Positions 1-8,144 of a stretch of 64,000 nt of DNA are shown piece by piece. The stretch comes from CAWUEX02 sp038148375 (GTDB taxonomy: Bacteria > Pseudomonadota > Alphaproteobacteria > Rhodospirillales > Rhodospirillaceae): contig JAYQVH010000004.1 of the NCBI GenBank assembly GCA_038148375.1, forward strand, positions 1 to 64,000, in the 5' to 3' direction. Each line of letters starts with the position of its first letter. Position 1 is the stretch's first letter. Position numbers and translations under genes: made by a program. Below the pieces are notes generated by a model. That model was not told the origin of the DNA. It saw only the letters and a program-made list of their open reading frames with translations, and did not search any database.

Positions 1-144
1 ATGAACACCGACCACACGCTGGAAGAAGTCGGCCAGCAGTTCTCGGTCACCCGCGAACGTATCCGTCAGATTGAAGCGAAGGCGCTGCGCAAACTCAAGC
101 ACCCGAGCCGCTCGCGCAAACTGCGCAGCTTCCTCGACAACTAA
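1..144 (+). CDS. rpoD: RNA polymerase sigma factor RpoD, C-terminal end (partial)
   Basis: This is the 3' end of the primary sigma factor gene; the first 47 visible residues run into a TAA at 142-144. The segment is region 4.2, the helix-turn-helix that contacts the -35 promoter element. The motif VTRERIRQIEAKALRKLKHP and the ending RSRKLRSFLDN are almost invariant in RpoD proteins. The ATG at position 1 is an internal Met of the family (in GMNTDHTLEEVG), not the start; the rest lies upstream of the window. A terminator follows, and a CAT-anticodon tRNA lies about 1.1 kb downstream, an arrangement I associate with alphaproteobacteria. Confidence 0.97.
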   Translation: MNTDHTLEEVGQQFSVTRERIRQIEAKALRKLKHPSRSRKLRSFLDN

Positions 145-170
145 GCGATACGGTTTCGCAAGATCGTCAG

Positions 171-198
171 CGGGACCGGATCATCCGGCCCCGTTTTT
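171..198 (+). terminator. Rho-independent terminator of rpoD
   Basis: A 9-bp stem (171-179 with 185-193, one A-C mismatch) and a 5-base loop are followed at once by five T residues (194-198). It sits 27 bases after the rpoD stop codon. It also lies just past the 3' end of the convergent hydrolase gene at 206-1144. Confidence 0.8.
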
Positions 199-205
199 GT
201 ATGCG

Positions 206-1144
206 CTATTCGGCCAGGAACGCGCGCACGAGTCCGGCCATTTCTGCGGTGTGTTTGTCCATGGCACCGTGAGTCCAGCCCGGCAGGTCGTGAATGCGCC
301 CGTTCTTTAAGTACGGTTTCGCTTTCGGGGTCAGTTCCCACAGGTCGTCTTCCGGATTCAGGATCAACAGCGGCTGATCGATCTCGGGCAGAGCAGCGGT
401 AAGGTCGTAGGCGAATGCGGCGCGAAAGCCCCAGTTGCCGGTGCGGTAGTGGCGCAGCCGTTCGATGGCGATATCGGCATAGCAGTCTTCGCTCGGCAGA
501 TCGGTGAACATGCCCATCGGGTTTTCGCGAATGCTATTGGCTGTCGTTTCGAGCACATCGGCGAACTTCGGCGGCGGATCGTAAATGCGCTGGCTGTAGT
601 CATCGATGATGGCCTGGTCGAATATCGGTGCGGAGATCATCACCACTTTGCGAATGCGGTCCGGGTAGCGCACGGCCAGATCGGCGGAGGTGAACGAACC
701 GGTGTGGTAGCCCATCACGTCCACGCTCTCGAGACCGATGTTATCCATGAAGGCGATCATGGCGTCGGCGAAATCCGGGATCATTTTGGCGTCGTCGGGT
801 GTGTCGGAGCTGCCATAGCCAGGTGTGTCCGGTGCGACGGCAAACCGGTCCTTGCCCATTTCGCCAAGCCATACGCTGTAGACGATGCTCGACAGCGGGC
901 TGGCGTGCAGACACATCAGTGGAGTTTGGAGTGAGTCCCGGTCACCGGCATAGCGGTAATGGATCTGGCCGTAGGGGCCGTCGGCATAGGCCTTACGAAC
1001 GGAAACGGGCTTGGAAGACATGGCGGTTGATCCTTGAGCGGCGGCGGATGTGCCGCGGGCGATATCCGTCACCGCTATGGCGGCTGCGGTAACGGCTGCA
1101 CCGGCGCGCCGGCGGGACAGCTGAATTGGGGAATGGGATGTCAT
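206..1144 (-). CDS. Tat-exported alpha/beta hydrolase with His in place of the nucleophile Ser
   Basis: The 312-residue product has an N-terminal twin-arginine region (LSRRRAGAA followed by an Ala-rich stretch), so export as a folded protein is likely. The ATG at 1144 is favoured by GGAGG four bases upstream; an internal ATG at 1021 would give a cytosolic form. The body follows the alpha/beta hydrolase plan: an HASP loop (about 80-83) where many relatives have HG, the strand-turn-helix elbow G-Y-H-T-G (145-149), an acid at D266 or D267 (NPEDD), and a late His (GWTHG, H292). The elbow normally reads G-x-S-x-G; here the nucleophile position is His147 (codon 704-706). The enzyme may therefore use another chemistry or be a non-classical family. 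The substrate is unknown. It is convergent with rpoD. Confidence 0.85.
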   Translation of the reverse strand: MTSHSPIQLSRRRAGAAVTAAAIAVTDIARGTSAAAQGSTAMSSKPVSVRKAYADGPYGQIHYRYAGDRDSLQTPLMCLHASPLSSIVYSVWLGEMGKDRFAVAPDTPGYGSSDTPDDAKMIPDFADAMIAFMDNIGLESVDVMGYHTGSFTSADLAVRYPDRIRKVVMISAPIFDQAIIDDYSQRIYDPPPKFADVLETTANSIRENPMGMFTDLPSEDCYADIAIERLRHYRTGNWGFRAAFAYDLTAALPEIDQPLLILNPEDDLWELTPKAKPYLKNGRIHDLPGWTHGAMDKHTAEMAGLVRAFLAE

Positions 1145-1290
1145 AGGGCCTCCACCTTGTGAGCCCCAACCATACGTGCGCCGGCCGGTTCAGGCCATCT
1201 CCGTGCTTGACCTGCCGAGGTGCGGCGCTACTTTGGCGCCGCGTCTCACATGTGGCGCGGCGGCGCGTCGATTGACGCCCGCTCTGGTGG

Positions 1291-1367
1291 GGGCCCGTAG
1301 CTCAACTGGTTAGAGCCGGCCGCTCATAACGGTCTGGTTGCAGGTTCGAGTCCTGCCGGGCCCACCA
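1291..1367 (+). tRNA. tRNA with CAT anticodon (probably tRNA-Ile2, or elongator tRNA-Met)
   Basis: The 77-base cloverleaf is complete: acceptor stem GGGCCCG/CGGGCCC, D arm GCTC...GAGC, anticodon stem GGCCG/CGGTC around the loop CTCATAA, T arm GCAGG-TTCGAGT-CCTGC, discriminator A and an encoded CCA end. The anticodon is CAT. Its place after rpoD is typical of an alphaproteobacterial tRNA read as Ile2 once lysidine is added to C34, but sequence alone does not separate this from elongator Met. It is not an initiator, because the first acceptor pair is a normal G-C. Confidence 0.95.
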
Positions 1368-1421
1368 CTCCGGATCATAACTGGGCACGGAAGTCGCGGT
1401 TGCAGCGACGATGCTAGAGAA

Positions 1422-1790
1422 TTAACGGTCGAGAACCGGGTCGCGCATCGACTCTAGGGCGCCTGCCGTTTCCTCAATCAGGTCGTCCGGTACGTTGAAT
1501 TCCTTCAATGAGGCGACCAAATGCCCGGCGACAATATCAAATTCTTTGTCACTCAGATTCATTTCGTGGACGTACTTCTTGTGCGCTGTGCGCATGTAGT
1601 CTGCGGCATTTGGCGCTTTGCCATCCATCATTTGTATAAGAAATTTTGATTGCCGGTTGCGTTGTTTGGCTTGGTCCGTATTGGCAAAGAACGGCATTAA
1701 TTGTTCGTCAGCAAAGACTTTATCGTAAAAGGACTCAACAACGGCTTTGACGGCATCTGCTCCGCCAATTCGCGCCAGTAACGTATCCAT
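1422..1790 (-). CDS. Group I truncated hemoglobin (trHbN-like)
   Basis: The product (122 residues) has the size and pattern of group I truncated globins: a B-helix Tyr at about 22 (ESFYDKVF), the Phe-Phe pair at 34-35, and a proximal heme His at about 70 (MRTAHKKYV) before the LSDKEFD and GHLVASL segments. Such proteins bind O2 or NO and often act in NO detoxification or low-oxygen physiology. The start at 1790 was chosen because GGAGG lies five bases upstream; the ORF extends to 1820, but that would place the ribosome site inside the gene. A perfect FNR-type palindrome lies upstream at 1849-1862, which suggests oxygen- or NO-responsive transcription. The gene appears monocistronic. Confidence 0.93.
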   Translation of the reverse strand: MDTLLARIGGADAVKAVVESFYDKVFADEQLMPFFANTDQAKQRNRQSKFLIQMMDGKAPNAADYMRTAHKKYVHEMNLSDKEFDIVAGHLVASLKEFNVPDDLIEETAGALESMRDPVLDR

Positions 1791-1821
1791 AACGACCTCC
1801 ATAAAAACAATGACGGCCACT

Positions 1822-1862
1822 CTTTAGGGGAGAAGGACCTGTCTCGCCTTGACAATGGTCAA
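1822..1862 (-). promoter_or_regulatory. FNR/FixK-type binding site and promoter for the globin
   Basis: The 14-mer at 1849-1862 is a perfect inverted repeat, TTGAC-AATG-GTCAA, matching the CRP/FNR-family anaerobox pattern (TTGAY-N4-RTCAA). Read toward the globin, a -10-like CTAAAG lies at 1827-1822. The box centre to -10 centre distance is about 31 bases, as in class II activation where the box sits at -41.5. This predicts a start near 1814 and a short leader before the ATG at 1790. The match is seen directly; the regulator is inferred. Confidence 0.65.
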
Positions 1863-2124
1863 GCCGGGCCTTGTGCCTACACCACTCTTACACCGAGACC
1901 CGTTTCATCCGTGCCGGCCGATCAGCCCCAATGCTCAAGGTGTTACCGCCGCAGGCCTGCTGGGCACCCAATCTTTCAAATCGTGTGTCCAAAGCCCTGG
2001 CACAGGGGTCCGTGACCGTTGGGCAACGGGGACCAAGGGGCGACCGTGTTCTCACACACTCAGGCGCGCCGCCGAGTGCGTGCTATCTTACGCGGACGGA
2101 TCAACACTCGCCGTGGGGGATGCC

Positions 2125-3486
2125 ATGACTGTTCGCCAATCTTTCAGCGCTTTACGGGTCGCCGCCGCCTTTGTTTTGCCCGCGCTGTTTCTTTGTTCTT
2201 CGCCGGCTGTGTCAATCGCGGGTGAGGACGATTTACTCGTCGCCAACGTCACATTGATCGATGGTACGGGCGCGGGTCCCTTGCCGGGTGCGTCGGTCCT
2301 TGTGAGTGGAGATCGCATTGCGCTCGTGTCGCCCTCCGATATTGAGGTGGCAGATGGCGCGACCGTGATCGACGGTACGGGCAAGTACCTGTTGCCGGGC
2401 CTGATCGACACGCACATTCACCTGCGCGGCGGCACCGTGCTCGGCCGGGTCATGAACAATCGTGATCTCGCGGTCAAAGCGTTGCACACATTTTTATACA
2501 GCGGCGTGACGACCGTGATGGATCACGGCAATAGCCCGGACTTCATATTTCCCATCCGCGCCGACGAACGGGCCGGCAAAATTCTGGCGCCGCGCGTCCT
2601 CGCCGTCGGCTGGGCGGTTCACTTCGCCAGAAACAGTGGGAGCAACGACGGGCCGGCGGTCATTATGTCGCGGGACGACGTTGCGCGGGTGCTCGACAAC
2701 GCTTTTTCCCACGACCCCGATCTGATCAAACTGGTGATCGACGCCGAAGACATGATGGCGAAGGATCTAGTCCCGGTCTTCCCAGACGTGCTGACCGACG
2801 TCGTGCATTACGCCAACAGGCACGGCCACCGGGTCACCGCACATATCGGCGGCCGGGAAGAATTCCAGACCGTTATCAATTCCGGCGTCAACGCTTTCGC
2901 CCACGCGCCAATCCGGAATCTCCTCGACGAGGCCGCGCTCAACAGCGTCGCCGTGCGCGCGATGCCGATATCGACCACAGCCGTCGTGTTCTCCAATATC
3001 GCGCGGGTCGCCAATGACATCAGCTGGTTCAACACACCGCTTTTTCAGGCGACGTTTGATGACGCGACTATGAAGTTCAATACGGTTGACGAGCGGGAAC
3101 GGTATCGCCGGTCCGGCATGCCCGAACAATTTGCCAGGCAGATTCCCAATATGCTTGAGAACCTGCGCCTGCTTCATGACTCAGGCGCGCTGCTCGCCCT
3201 CGGCAGCGACCGGACCTATGGGCCAATGACCCAGCAAGAACTTGAACTGTACGCCCAGGCCGGCATTCCGCTGCTCGATATCGTGACGATCGCGACGCGC
3301 AACGCCGCGATGTACATAGGTCACGGCGACGATTTGGGCACGGTCTCGCGCGGTAAACTTGCAGATCTCATTTTGCTACGGGAGGACCCGCTGGAGGACG
3401 TGACCAATTTTGCGTCCGTCGACACGGTCATTAAGGCGGGCCGGATCGTTGACTTGTCCGCCTTGGATCTGCCCGTCAATAAATAG
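2125..3486 (+). CDS. Exported amidohydrolase-family metal-dependent hydrolase
   Basis: The protein (453 residues) carries an N-terminal hydrophobic export signal (about residues 8-31), then the small beta-sandwich and TIM barrel of the amidohydrolase superfamily. Visible metal-site residues are the H-x-H pair in DTHIHL (97, 99), a candidate carbamylated Lys at about 202 (DLIKLV), His240 (TAHIGG), His260 (FAHAP) and Asp362 (ALGSD). The overall pattern resembles the imidazolonepropionase/prolidase-like group, which hydrolyses cyclic amides, lactones or dipeptides; the substrate here is unknown. The open frame extends up to 1849, but the ATG at 2125 has a GGGGG ribosome site four bases upstream and starts the signal peptide, so it is preferred. 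It lies before a TBDR, separated by a long non-coding stretch. Confidence 0.88.
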   Translation: MTVRQSFSALRVAAAFVLPALFLCSSPAVSIAGEDDLLVANVTLIDGTGAGPLPGASVLVSGDRIALVSPSDIEVADGATVIDGTGKYLLPGLIDTHIHLRGGTVLGRVMNNRDLAVKALHTFLYSGVTTVMDHGNSPDFIFPIRADERAGKILAPRVLAVGWAVHFARNSGSNDGPAVIMSRDDVARVLDNAFSHDPDLIKLVIDAEDMMAKDLVPVFPDVLTDVVHYANRHGHRVTAHIGGREEFQTVINSGVNAFAHAPIRNLLDEAALNSVAVRAMPISTTAVVFSNIARVANDISWFNTPLFQATFDDATMKFNTVDERERYRRSGMPEQFARQIPNMLENLRLLHDSGALLALGSDRTYGPMTQQELELYAQAGIPLLDIVTIATRNAAMYIGHGDDLGTVSRGKLADLILLREDPLEDVTNFASVDTVIKAGRIVDLSALDLPVNK

Positions 3487-4094
3487 CATCGGTTCGGCGC
3501 AGACCCTGCCCGCACCACCGCCGCATCGACTTGCCGGGACCGCGCGTGCCCAGTCCGCAAAAGCGGCGGTCCCTGGCGCCAACGCAAAAACATTGGAAGC
3601 GTGGCAATGATGTCACGCCTCTTTTGACTGCCAAATGGGCTCTCCACTGGCGTCTTATCGTAAGGTGTGCGTCAGGTGGCTGGGCAGCCCATCTTTTGGT
3701 TGAGCGGGCGGCGAGTGTCCCAAGATAGCGGCAGAAAACATGGGTTTGATCGCTAAACGGAAGACAAAATTATTAATAGTAATTATTCAAAAAAACCCTA
3801 ATAAATAGTTTTTGCTGCGGGTTCTCAATCTCCCTGTAGTCGGCAGACCGCTCGGCCAAGTCACGATTTCCATGAGGGCGACTTATGGATACCGCTGAGA
3901 TTGGTATTGGACACATATATGAACGATATAAAGTATGGCCGTGATCGAGGGACGAATTGGGGTTTTTTCGCGTATTTGGAGTCCAGACACGCCAGACGAA
4001 AGCAAGCCGGCGGCGCGTCTCATCGCAAACTGTCATCTTTAGATGTGCGGGCTTTGGCCACAGATCGCTTTATTTCTACTGGGAGGGGTTCTCT
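3487..4094. other. 608-base intergenic region before a TonB-dependent receptor
   Basis: I see no convincing gene here; short open frames lack ribosome sites and family features. The stretch about 3758-3806 is clearly richer in A and T than its surroundings. A weak promoter-like pair occurs at TTGGAC (3907-3912) and TAAAGT (3929-3934) with a 16-base spacer, about 160 bases before the receptor start. A strong ribosome site (GGGAGGGG, 4081-4088) precedes the receptor ATG. Confidence 0.45.
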
Positions 4095-6515
4095 ATGAAC
4101 TTTAAGAAAAATCGCTTACTCGGCTTGACGAGTGTCCTTGCGCTCAGCGCCTTCGCGTCGGAAGTTTCCGCGCAGCAGATGGTCTTGGAAGAAATCGTCG
4201 TCACAGCCCGTAAGCGTGATGAGTCGATCCAGGACATTCCGCTTAGCGTTACTGCCTTCAGCGCCAATCAGATCAAGGGGCAGGCGATCACCGATGTAGA
4301 AGACGTGATCCAGTTCATCCCTGGCGTGCACATGAGCAATCACACCGCCAACCGCAACAATCCGGCGATCCGTTTCCGCGCCATTGACCCGCCGTCAAGC
4401 GTACGTGGTGAGCAGACGTCTGCTTCGTTCCTCGACGGTGTGTACTTGCCGACGGGCAGCCAGATGGTGTCGATGGACGACATCGAACGCGTGGAAGTGG
4501 TCAAAGGCCCTCAGTCAGCCTTCTTTGGCCGCTCTACATTCGCCGGGGCGATCAATTTCGTCACCAAGACCCCTGGCAACGAGGCGGGCGCTGACGTCAA
4601 CCTGATCCTCGGTGACAACAAGCGCGCCGACCTGTGGCTCAGCGCCGAAGGTCCGATTGTCGAAGACAAGTTGTTCATCCGCGCCTCCGGCCGCTACTAC
4701 ACCTATGACGGTGCGTGGAAAAACGAACATCCGTCGGGCGGCGACCTTGGTGCACAACAGACGTCCGCCGGCAGCGTCACGGTCTACGCCACGCCGTCGG
4801 AAGATTTCTCGCTCAAAGCGCGGTACATGCATACCGTGCTGGACGATGGCTTGGCGGTTCAGTTCCTGGTCAAGGGCGAAAGCAACAACTGTGGACCGTT
4901 CACCACCAACGGCGTGACTGGAACGGCGGACTATTACTGCGGCACGCTGACCCGCGATCTGATCACCAACGGAATTCAGATCGATACGTCGCCGTTGGAA
5001 GACACCTCGATCAAGGAAGATCTGGGCCTCGACCGTAAATTCGATTTCTTCAGCCTGAATGCGGACTGGGATCTTGGCGGTTCAGGTTACACCCTCAGTT
5101 CCGTCACAGGTTTCTATAAAGAGAGCACCGAGGAACTGCGCGAACTCCTCACCGACGAAATCATGGTGTATCTCCGGTGGAAGGACGAGTCCTGGTCACA
5201 GGAATTGCGTCTCGCCTCGCCAGAAGATGAAAGCCTGCGGTGGATGGTCGGCGTCTATTATCTCGACCTCACCTATAACAAAGACGCGGCGAGCGGCTTC
5301 CCGTGCCCCGGTGTCGGACCGTTCTGCGGCGACCCCACCCAGGGATTTGCCCCAAGCGGCCGAGGCGGTCGCGGCCTGTTCGGCATTACGCCGGGCGTCA
5401 CAGACGACGTGGAAAACAAGGCCATCTTCGGCAGTGTGTCCTACGACGTGACCGAGAAATTAACGCTCAACGTCGAGTTCCGCTACGAAGAGGAAACCCT
5501 GGCTAATGGTTCGCCGCTCACCCAAGAAGCTCCGCCGCTTGATTCCAGCACGCCTGCACAAGCGATCCTGACAGCCCAGCCCTTTGGCGGTGCGCAGATC
5601 GATGTCGAAGGCAAGTTCAAGGCTGAACTGCCGCGTGTCATCGTCGACTACAAGCTGTCCGATGAGACGATGCTGTATGCCAGCTATTCGAAGGGCAACA
5701 ACCCTGGTGGCTTCAACCCTGAAGTCATTCAGATGGAGCCGACGGTGGCTTTCCCGGCGTTCTTTGCCTCTGAAGGAATCGGCTACACCGTCAAGCAGGC
5801 CGGGCTGCGCGCCTACGAAGCAGGGTTCAAGCACACGCTTGAAAACGGAAGAGGCTACTTAAACGGTGCCGCCTACTTCATGCAGTGGCGTAACCAGGCC
5901 TTCCGTGGCTTCACCCGTAACGTCGACAGTAACGGGGATGGCGTGTTCATTCAGGGCTCTGACCGTCTCGGCGGACAGATCGACTACAGCAGCAACGGCA
6001 GCACGGACATCTACGGCTTCGAGCTGGCGGGTAGTTTTGCCTTCAACGAGTACTGGGTGGCGAGTGCGTCCTACAACTACAATGACAGCGACATCAAAGA
6101 ATACCTCGATGGTGTCCATGGACGCGTCTTCGGTTCGTCCGATGCCAGCGGCAAAGACGTTGCCCGCTCACCGGATCATTCCGCGACCTTTGCTCTCGAC
6201 TTCACCTACCCGGCCGAGACGATGTTTGGCCAAGATGGTGACTGGTTCGCCCGTTGGGATGCCTACTATCAGTCGTCGACTTGGAACTGGGTCATCAATC
6301 TGGCGAAAACCGAAGCGGAGACACTGCACAACCTGCGTGCCGGCTGGCGCGGAGACCGTTACAGCGTCGAAGCGTGGGTTGAAAACGTCCTCGATAGCGA
6401 TGCCGTGTTGGCGTCCCAGCGCACCACCGGCAGCTTCCTGACCGGCCGTCTGGGTTACCAGCTGACCCTGCCTGAGCCGCGCACCTTCGGCGTGACTCTG
6501 CGCGCGAGCTTCTAA
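4095..6515 (+). CDS. TonB-dependent outer-membrane receptor (copy 1)
   Basis: The 806-residue protein starts at the ATG at 4095, six bases after GGGAGGGG; the frame is open further upstream, but the signal peptide (ending SEVSAQQ) begins here. A TonB box-like EEIVVTARKR follows, then a plug domain with KGPQSAFFGRSTF and GAINFVTKTPG, and a long beta-barrel ending in an aromatic residue (LRASF). Such receptors import siderophores, vitamins, glycans or other large substrates using TonB energy. Two Cys pairs in extracellular-loop regions (NNCGP...YYCGTL and FPCPG...FCGD) suggest disulfides. The plug is closely similar to that of the receptor at 46873-49275. A DUF1838 gene follows 152 bases downstream. 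The substrate cannot be read from sequence. Confidence 0.95.
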   Translation: MNFKKNRLLGLTSVLALSAFASEVSAQQMVLEEIVVTARKRDESIQDIPLSVTAFSANQIKGQAITDVEDVIQFIPGVHMSNHTANRNNPAIRFRAIDPPSSVRGEQTSASFLDGVYLPTGSQMVSMDDIERVEVVKGPQSAFFGRSTFAGAINFVTKTPGNEAGADVNLILGDNKRADLWLSAEGPIVEDKLFIRASGRYYTYDGAWKNEHPSGGDLGAQQTSAGSVTVYATPSEDFSLKARYMHTVLDDGLAVQFLVKGESNNCGPFTTNGVTGTADYYCGTLTRDLITNGIQIDTSPLEDTSIKEDLGLDRKFDFFSLNADWDLGGSGYTLSSVTGFYKESTEELRELLTDEIMVYLRWKDESWSQELRLASPEDESLRWMVGVYYLDLTYNKDAASGFPCPGVGPFCGDPTQGFAPSGRGGRGLFGITPGVTDDVENKAIFGSVSYDVTEKLTLNVEFRYEEETLANGSPLTQEAPPLDSSTPAQAILTAQPFGGAQIDVEGKFKAELPRVIVDYKLSDETMLYASYSKGNNPGGFNPEVIQMEPTVAFPAFFASEGIGYTVKQAGLRAYEAGFKHTLENGRGYLNGAAYFMQWRNQAFRGFTRNVDSNGDGVFIQGSDRLGGQIDYSSNGSTDIYGFELAGSFAFNEYWVASASYNYNDSDIKEYLDGVHGRVFGSSDASGKDVARSPDHSATFALDFTYPAETMFGQDGDWFARWDAYYQSSTWNWVINLAKTEAETLHNLRAGWRGDRYSVEAWVENVLDSDAVLASQRTTGSFLTGRLGYQLTLPEPRTFGVTLRASF

Positions 6516-6539
6516 GTCTCGCCAATCAACTTTTGGACA

Positions 6540-6572
6540 CGGGTGTGGGAGGATTTTTTCCTCCCACACCCG
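6540..6572 (+). terminator. Strong hairpin after the TonB-dependent receptor
   Basis: A perfect 14-bp stem (6540-6553 with 6559-6572) closes a five-T loop. It starts 25 bases after the receptor stop codon. There is no T-tract after the stem, so it may act as an mRNA-stabilising or attenuating hairpin between the receptor and the DUF1838 gene rather than as a full terminator. Confidence 0.6.
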
Positions 6573-6666
6573 CTTCCTCCCGGCCATGCCGGCATAGATT
6601 CATAGCTAAGCCTTCAATAGCTGCGTGCCGACGGGCCCACTAACGTCCTGGAAAGGCTCGAAAGCT

Positions 6667-7596
6667 ATGAACATTCTCCGTCCTTCAAAAATAGTGAGCA
6701 GGCGCACCTTCGGCGCGCTCGGTCTGGCAGCCCTGACGACATCCACCCTGGTGAAATCCGCCTGGGCGAGCAAAATGCGTCCGGCCGACGATTTGTTTCC
6801 CACGGACGAGGCCCTGGTGCGCGCATTGATGAAAATGCGTGCCAGCACCGACGGCAGCCTGCGATTTGGCTGGCTTGAGGCTGACCGAGTTGCCTATATC
6901 GATGGTGAAGTCATTCCGATGATGGGGTTGATCGCGGGTACGGCGAGCCGGGCCAAGGACAACGGTGATGGCACCTTCGACGTCACCGTTCTTGAGATCA
7001 CCTATTATCTCGATGTTGAGTCCGGGGAATTGCGTCCCACCATGATCATGCCGGGCACTGGGAAAGAAGTGAACGTGCCGTTGTACCGTTCCGGCCCGGC
7101 CGTTGTTAATGTATCGGTGTCGTCAAAGATCGACGAAGTGCACGATGGCAGCGCCGGCGTTGTCGAGGGCGACGAGGGCGGGGGTACGGAGGCCTTCGCG
7201 CCGAAGGGAGACGTCAAGCTGGACCGGTCCGTAGGGCCAGCCTTCGTCGATGGTGAAGATCTCTGGATAGAGACGACGGAATACGGACGCGTCCGGCCGG
7301 CGAACCCCAGCGAACAGCCCGTGTTTTACAAAGAGTCTGCGATCTGGATGGGCAAGACGGACGAACTATTAGACCCGGACGTTCATTCCGCCCAGACCAA
7401 ATTGTCTTATTCCGCCGCGTCGAGCTGGCGGCCGTGGATGGAGTTTGGCGACGTCAAGGGGCACTCGATGGCCCATGGCATCGGCGGAAAATGCTCCAAG
7501 CTCGAAGACATGCCGTACCAGTGGCTCAGTCTGACCGAGAAGCACCATCCGGACTTCTTCAAGGACCCCGACGCCGCGCTGCGCGGCGAGACCTAA
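6667..7596 (+). CDS. Tat-exported DUF1838 family protein (copy 1)
   Basis: The 309-residue product begins with a twin-arginine signal (VSRRTFGALGLAAL, cleavage likely near SAWA-SK), so it is probably periplasmic and folded before export. The remainder matches the DUF1838 pattern by eye: FGWLEADRVAYIDGEV, a repeated beta-strand-rich core with GTGKEVNVP, and a C-terminal WRPWMEFGD segment that is also found in the copy at 58655-59593 (WRPWMEMGD). The family has no established function. The start at 6667 was chosen because it opens the Tat signal. The gene follows a TBDR on the same strand, with a hairpin between, which suggests that the protein acts on or binds what the receptor imports. Confidence 0.85.
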   Translation: MNILRPSKIVSRRTFGALGLAALTTSTLVKSAWASKMRPADDLFPTDEALVRALMKMRASTDGSLRFGWLEADRVAYIDGEVIPMMGLIAGTASRAKDNGDGTFDVTVLEITYYLDVESGELRPTMIMPGTGKEVNVPLYRSGPAVVNVSVSSKIDEVHDGSAGVVEGDEGGGTEAFAPKGDVKLDRSVGPAFVDGEDLWIETTEYGRVRPANPSEQPVFYKESAIWMGKTDELLDPDVHSAQTKLSYSAASSWRPWMEFGDVKGHSMAHGIGGKCSKLEDMPYQWLSLTEKHHPDFFKDPDAALRGET

Positions 7597-7611
7597 GTCT
7601 GAGCACCGGGT

Positions 7612-8091
7612 TTATTGACCGGGGAGGGAGTTGAGGAGATACACGCGCTCCTCAGCGCCCGTCACATGCGGCTTCCAGTGATCGTAGTAGTACTGGAGGA
7701 ACTCGGGCCGGGACTCGTATGTCCGGTATTCTTCCCAATTATTGAACGTCAGTGAGACGGCGTACTGAAACGCGCTGGGCGAGACCTGGCGTTGTATTTC
7801 CAAATCGACGTCGTCGGGAAGGGCTGTGATCGACTCGTACCAGGTGCGGAGAAACGCTTCTGCCTCGGGACTGTTCGGCGCGTATTCCAAGTTGAACGAC
7901 ACCACCAGCCTGATCGGGCTCGTCGTAACCGCGCCGTCCGGAAGAATATCCAGATTGTTCGGACGCCCCTCGTAAACCTCTTCAGGCGTTTTCTGACTGG
8001 CGTGCCCATCGCCGGCCGAGATCGCGGTGAGCAACCCGAGCGTCGCACATGCGGGTAGCAAGTAACGGAAGATTTGGCGTCGGCTGGTCAT
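7612..8091 (-). CDS. Exported Dabb-like ferredoxin-fold protein
   Basis: The protein (159 residues from the ATG at 8091; 163 from 8103) has a Tat-like start (TSRRQIFRYLLPA) and an export region ending near GDGHAS. The mature part (about 55-155) has the betaalphabeta pattern of small dimeric alpha+beta barrels of the Dabb/antibiotic monooxygenase type, with a hydrophobic strand (IRLVVSFNLEY), a helix with aligned acids, and a C-terminal strand (ERVYLLNS). Family members range from stress proteins to cofactor-free monooxygenases; no catalytic residue can be named. It lies 54 bases downstream of the secreted-repeat gene on the same strand and may be the last gene of that operon. It is convergent with the DUF1838 gene. 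Confidence 0.65.
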   Translation of the reverse strand: MTSRRQIFRYLLPACATLGLLTAISAGDGHASQKTPEEVYEGRPNNLDILPDGAVTTSPIRLVVSFNLEYAPNSPEAEAFLRTWYESITALPDDVDLEIQRQVSPSAFQYAVSLTFNNWEEYRTYESRPEFLQYYYDHWKPHVTGAEERVYLLNSLPGQ

Positions 8092-8144
8092 GGCGAATTC
8101 CATGCTGTCGAGAAAAAACCGACGTCAGTGTGGCAGGTCCGGCT

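Noticed and set aside
1849..2124. N-terminal extension of the amidohydrolase
   Set aside because: It carries no domain features, while the ATG at 2125 has a ribosome site and opens a signal peptide.
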